Source: Mesorhizobium sp. (lineage in GTDB: Bacteria > Pseudomonadota > Alphaproteobacteria > Rhizobiales > Rhizobiaceae). Taken from it: DNA of 64,000 bases. Each line of letters starts with the position of its first letter. The stretch's first letter is position 1. The DNA lies in contig NZ_JAMLIG010000004.1 in NCBI RefSeq assembly GCF_023954305.1, forward strand, positions 62,001 through 126,000, written 5' to 3'. The position numbers and the translations under genes are program-made. The notes beneath the pieces were generated by a model. The model worked only from the letters and a program-made list of their open reading frames with translations, did no database searches and was not told the DNA's origin. Positions 63,445 to 64,000 of this stretch are shown in pieces.

Positions 63445-63975
63445 CTAGTCGGCCTTCTTCAGTCCTTTGACGAAGCGCCTGCCGTTGTCGACATAGTGCT
63501 GCGCCGACGCCTTGAGCCGGCCGGCCGACGCGTCGTCGAGGGTGCGCACGGCTTTGGCGGGCGCGCCGACGATCAGCGAGTTGTCCGGGAATTCCTTGCC
63601 TTCCGTCACCAGCGCACCGGCGCCTACCAGGCAGTTCTTGCCGATCCTGGCGCCGTTGAGGATGATCGCGCCCATGCCCACCAGCGAATTGTCGCCGATC
63701 GTGCAGCCGTGCAGCAGGGCGCGATGGCCGATCGTGCAACCCTCGCCGATCGTCAGCCCGTAGCCGGGATCGGTGTGCATGATCGTATGCTCCTGCACGT
63801 TGGTGCGCGCACCGATTCTGATCTTTTCGTTGTCGCCGCGGATCGCCGCGCCGAACCAGACCGACACGTCCCGCCCGACCTCGATATTCCCGATCAGGGT
63901 CGCATCGGGCGCGATGAAGTTGCTGTCGCGATCCTCGAATTGCGGGCTTTTTCCATCGATGGCGTAGATTGGCAT
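63445..63975 (-). CDS. Gamma carbonic anhydrase family protein
   Basis: A 176-residue left-handed beta-helix protein of the gamma-CA (YrdA/PaaY) family. Hexapeptide repeats are visible (IGNIEV, IGARTN, IGEGCT, IGHRAL). Candidate zinc ligands are H67 in EHTIMH, H84 and H89 in GHRALLHG. GGAGG precedes the ATG. Whether it is an active carbonic anhydrase is unknown; many relatives are not. It is convergent with the BTLCP gene. Confidence 0.92.
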   Translation of the reverse strand: MPIYAIDGKSPQFEDRDSNFIAPDATLIGNIEVGRDVSVWFGAAIRGDNEKIRIGARTNVQEHTIMHTDPGYGLTIGEGCTIGHRALLHGCTIGDNSLVGMGAIILNGARIGKNCLVGAGALVTEGKEFPDNSLIVGAPAKAVRTLDDASAGRLKASAQHYVDNGRRFVKGLKKAD

Positions 63976-64000
63976 GGGATCCTCCGTTCGCTGTCGCAAA

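Noticed and set aside
1..64000. CRISPR arrays, prophage or complete insertion sequences
   Set aside because: No regularly spaced short direct repeats, phage structural genes or intact transposase with terminal repeats were seen.

Overview
The window looks like a chromosomal stretch from an alphaproteobacterium of the Hyphomicrobiales (Rhizobiales), most like Mesorhizobium or a related Phyllobacteriaceae genus. This is inferred from gene content and style, not from a database search. The base composition is high in GC with strong third-position bias. A single-chain B12-dependent ribonucleotide reductase, a DctB/DctD pair, a tripartite tricarboxylate transporter and rhizobial-type palindromic intergenic repeats are present. 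Gene density is high, with many ATGA or TGATG overlaps, and most genes are ordinary chromosomal housekeeping or accessory metabolism.

Layout. 1-4.5 kb: a truncated secreted caspase-like protein with PPC-type repeats, then a sulfurtransferase/acetyltransferase pair with a clear terminator. 4.5-6.9 kb: an AT-rich island with an outer-membrane barrel protein, an unrecognised protein that may carry two acyl-carrier-like domains, and about 680 bp of degraded sequence. 6.9-17.3 kb: AlaX-type editing protein and cysteine synthase, an SDR, two transporters, an alpha/beta hydrolase, a serine hydrolase divergent from a TetR regulator with a near-perfect operator between them, and an RhlE helicase. 17.7-18.9 kb: a lower-GC Shedu-type nuclease, probably a stand-alone defence gene. 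19-23.7 kb: DUF1697, threonine deaminase, TrkH and a DUF900 lipoprotein hydrolase. 23.8-32.8 kb: adenine deaminase, then a DctB/DctD two-component system directly upstream of tctCBA. 32.9-34.7 kb: CHRD protein, exonuclease III and a small cytochrome c. 35.4-42.3 kb: an MFS transporter, an AraC regulator and a three-gene FAD / Fe-S / FAD oxidoreductase operon.

42.5-42.8 kb holds the most striking element: a tRNA-Leu(UAA) gene interrupted after U34 by a 206-nt ORF-less group I intron, the same position as in cyanobacteria and plastids. 42.9-52.2 kb: hydrolase, CinA-like protein, xanthine phosphoribosyltransferase, Nudix protein, a Pit phosphate transporter and the large nrdJ gene, with a perfect DnaA box and an NrdR-like palindrome about 0.5 kb upstream of its start. 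52.3-53.8 kb: a small low-GC zinc-ribbon/DUF4145 protein and a DUF559 protein flanked by two copies of a palindromic intergenic repeat. 53.9-64 kb: a nuclease-fold membrane protein, YghU, a glycolipid-binding-domain protein, an acetyltransferase, GatB, a second divergent SNase-fold protein, a rhomboid protease and CBS protein, then PAS_5, PilZ and transglutaminase-like (BTLCP) genes and a gamma carbonic anhydrase.

There is no CRISPR array, rRNA, complete insertion sequence or prophage in the window. Several very long open frames antisense to real genes were judged to be GC-bias shadows and left out.
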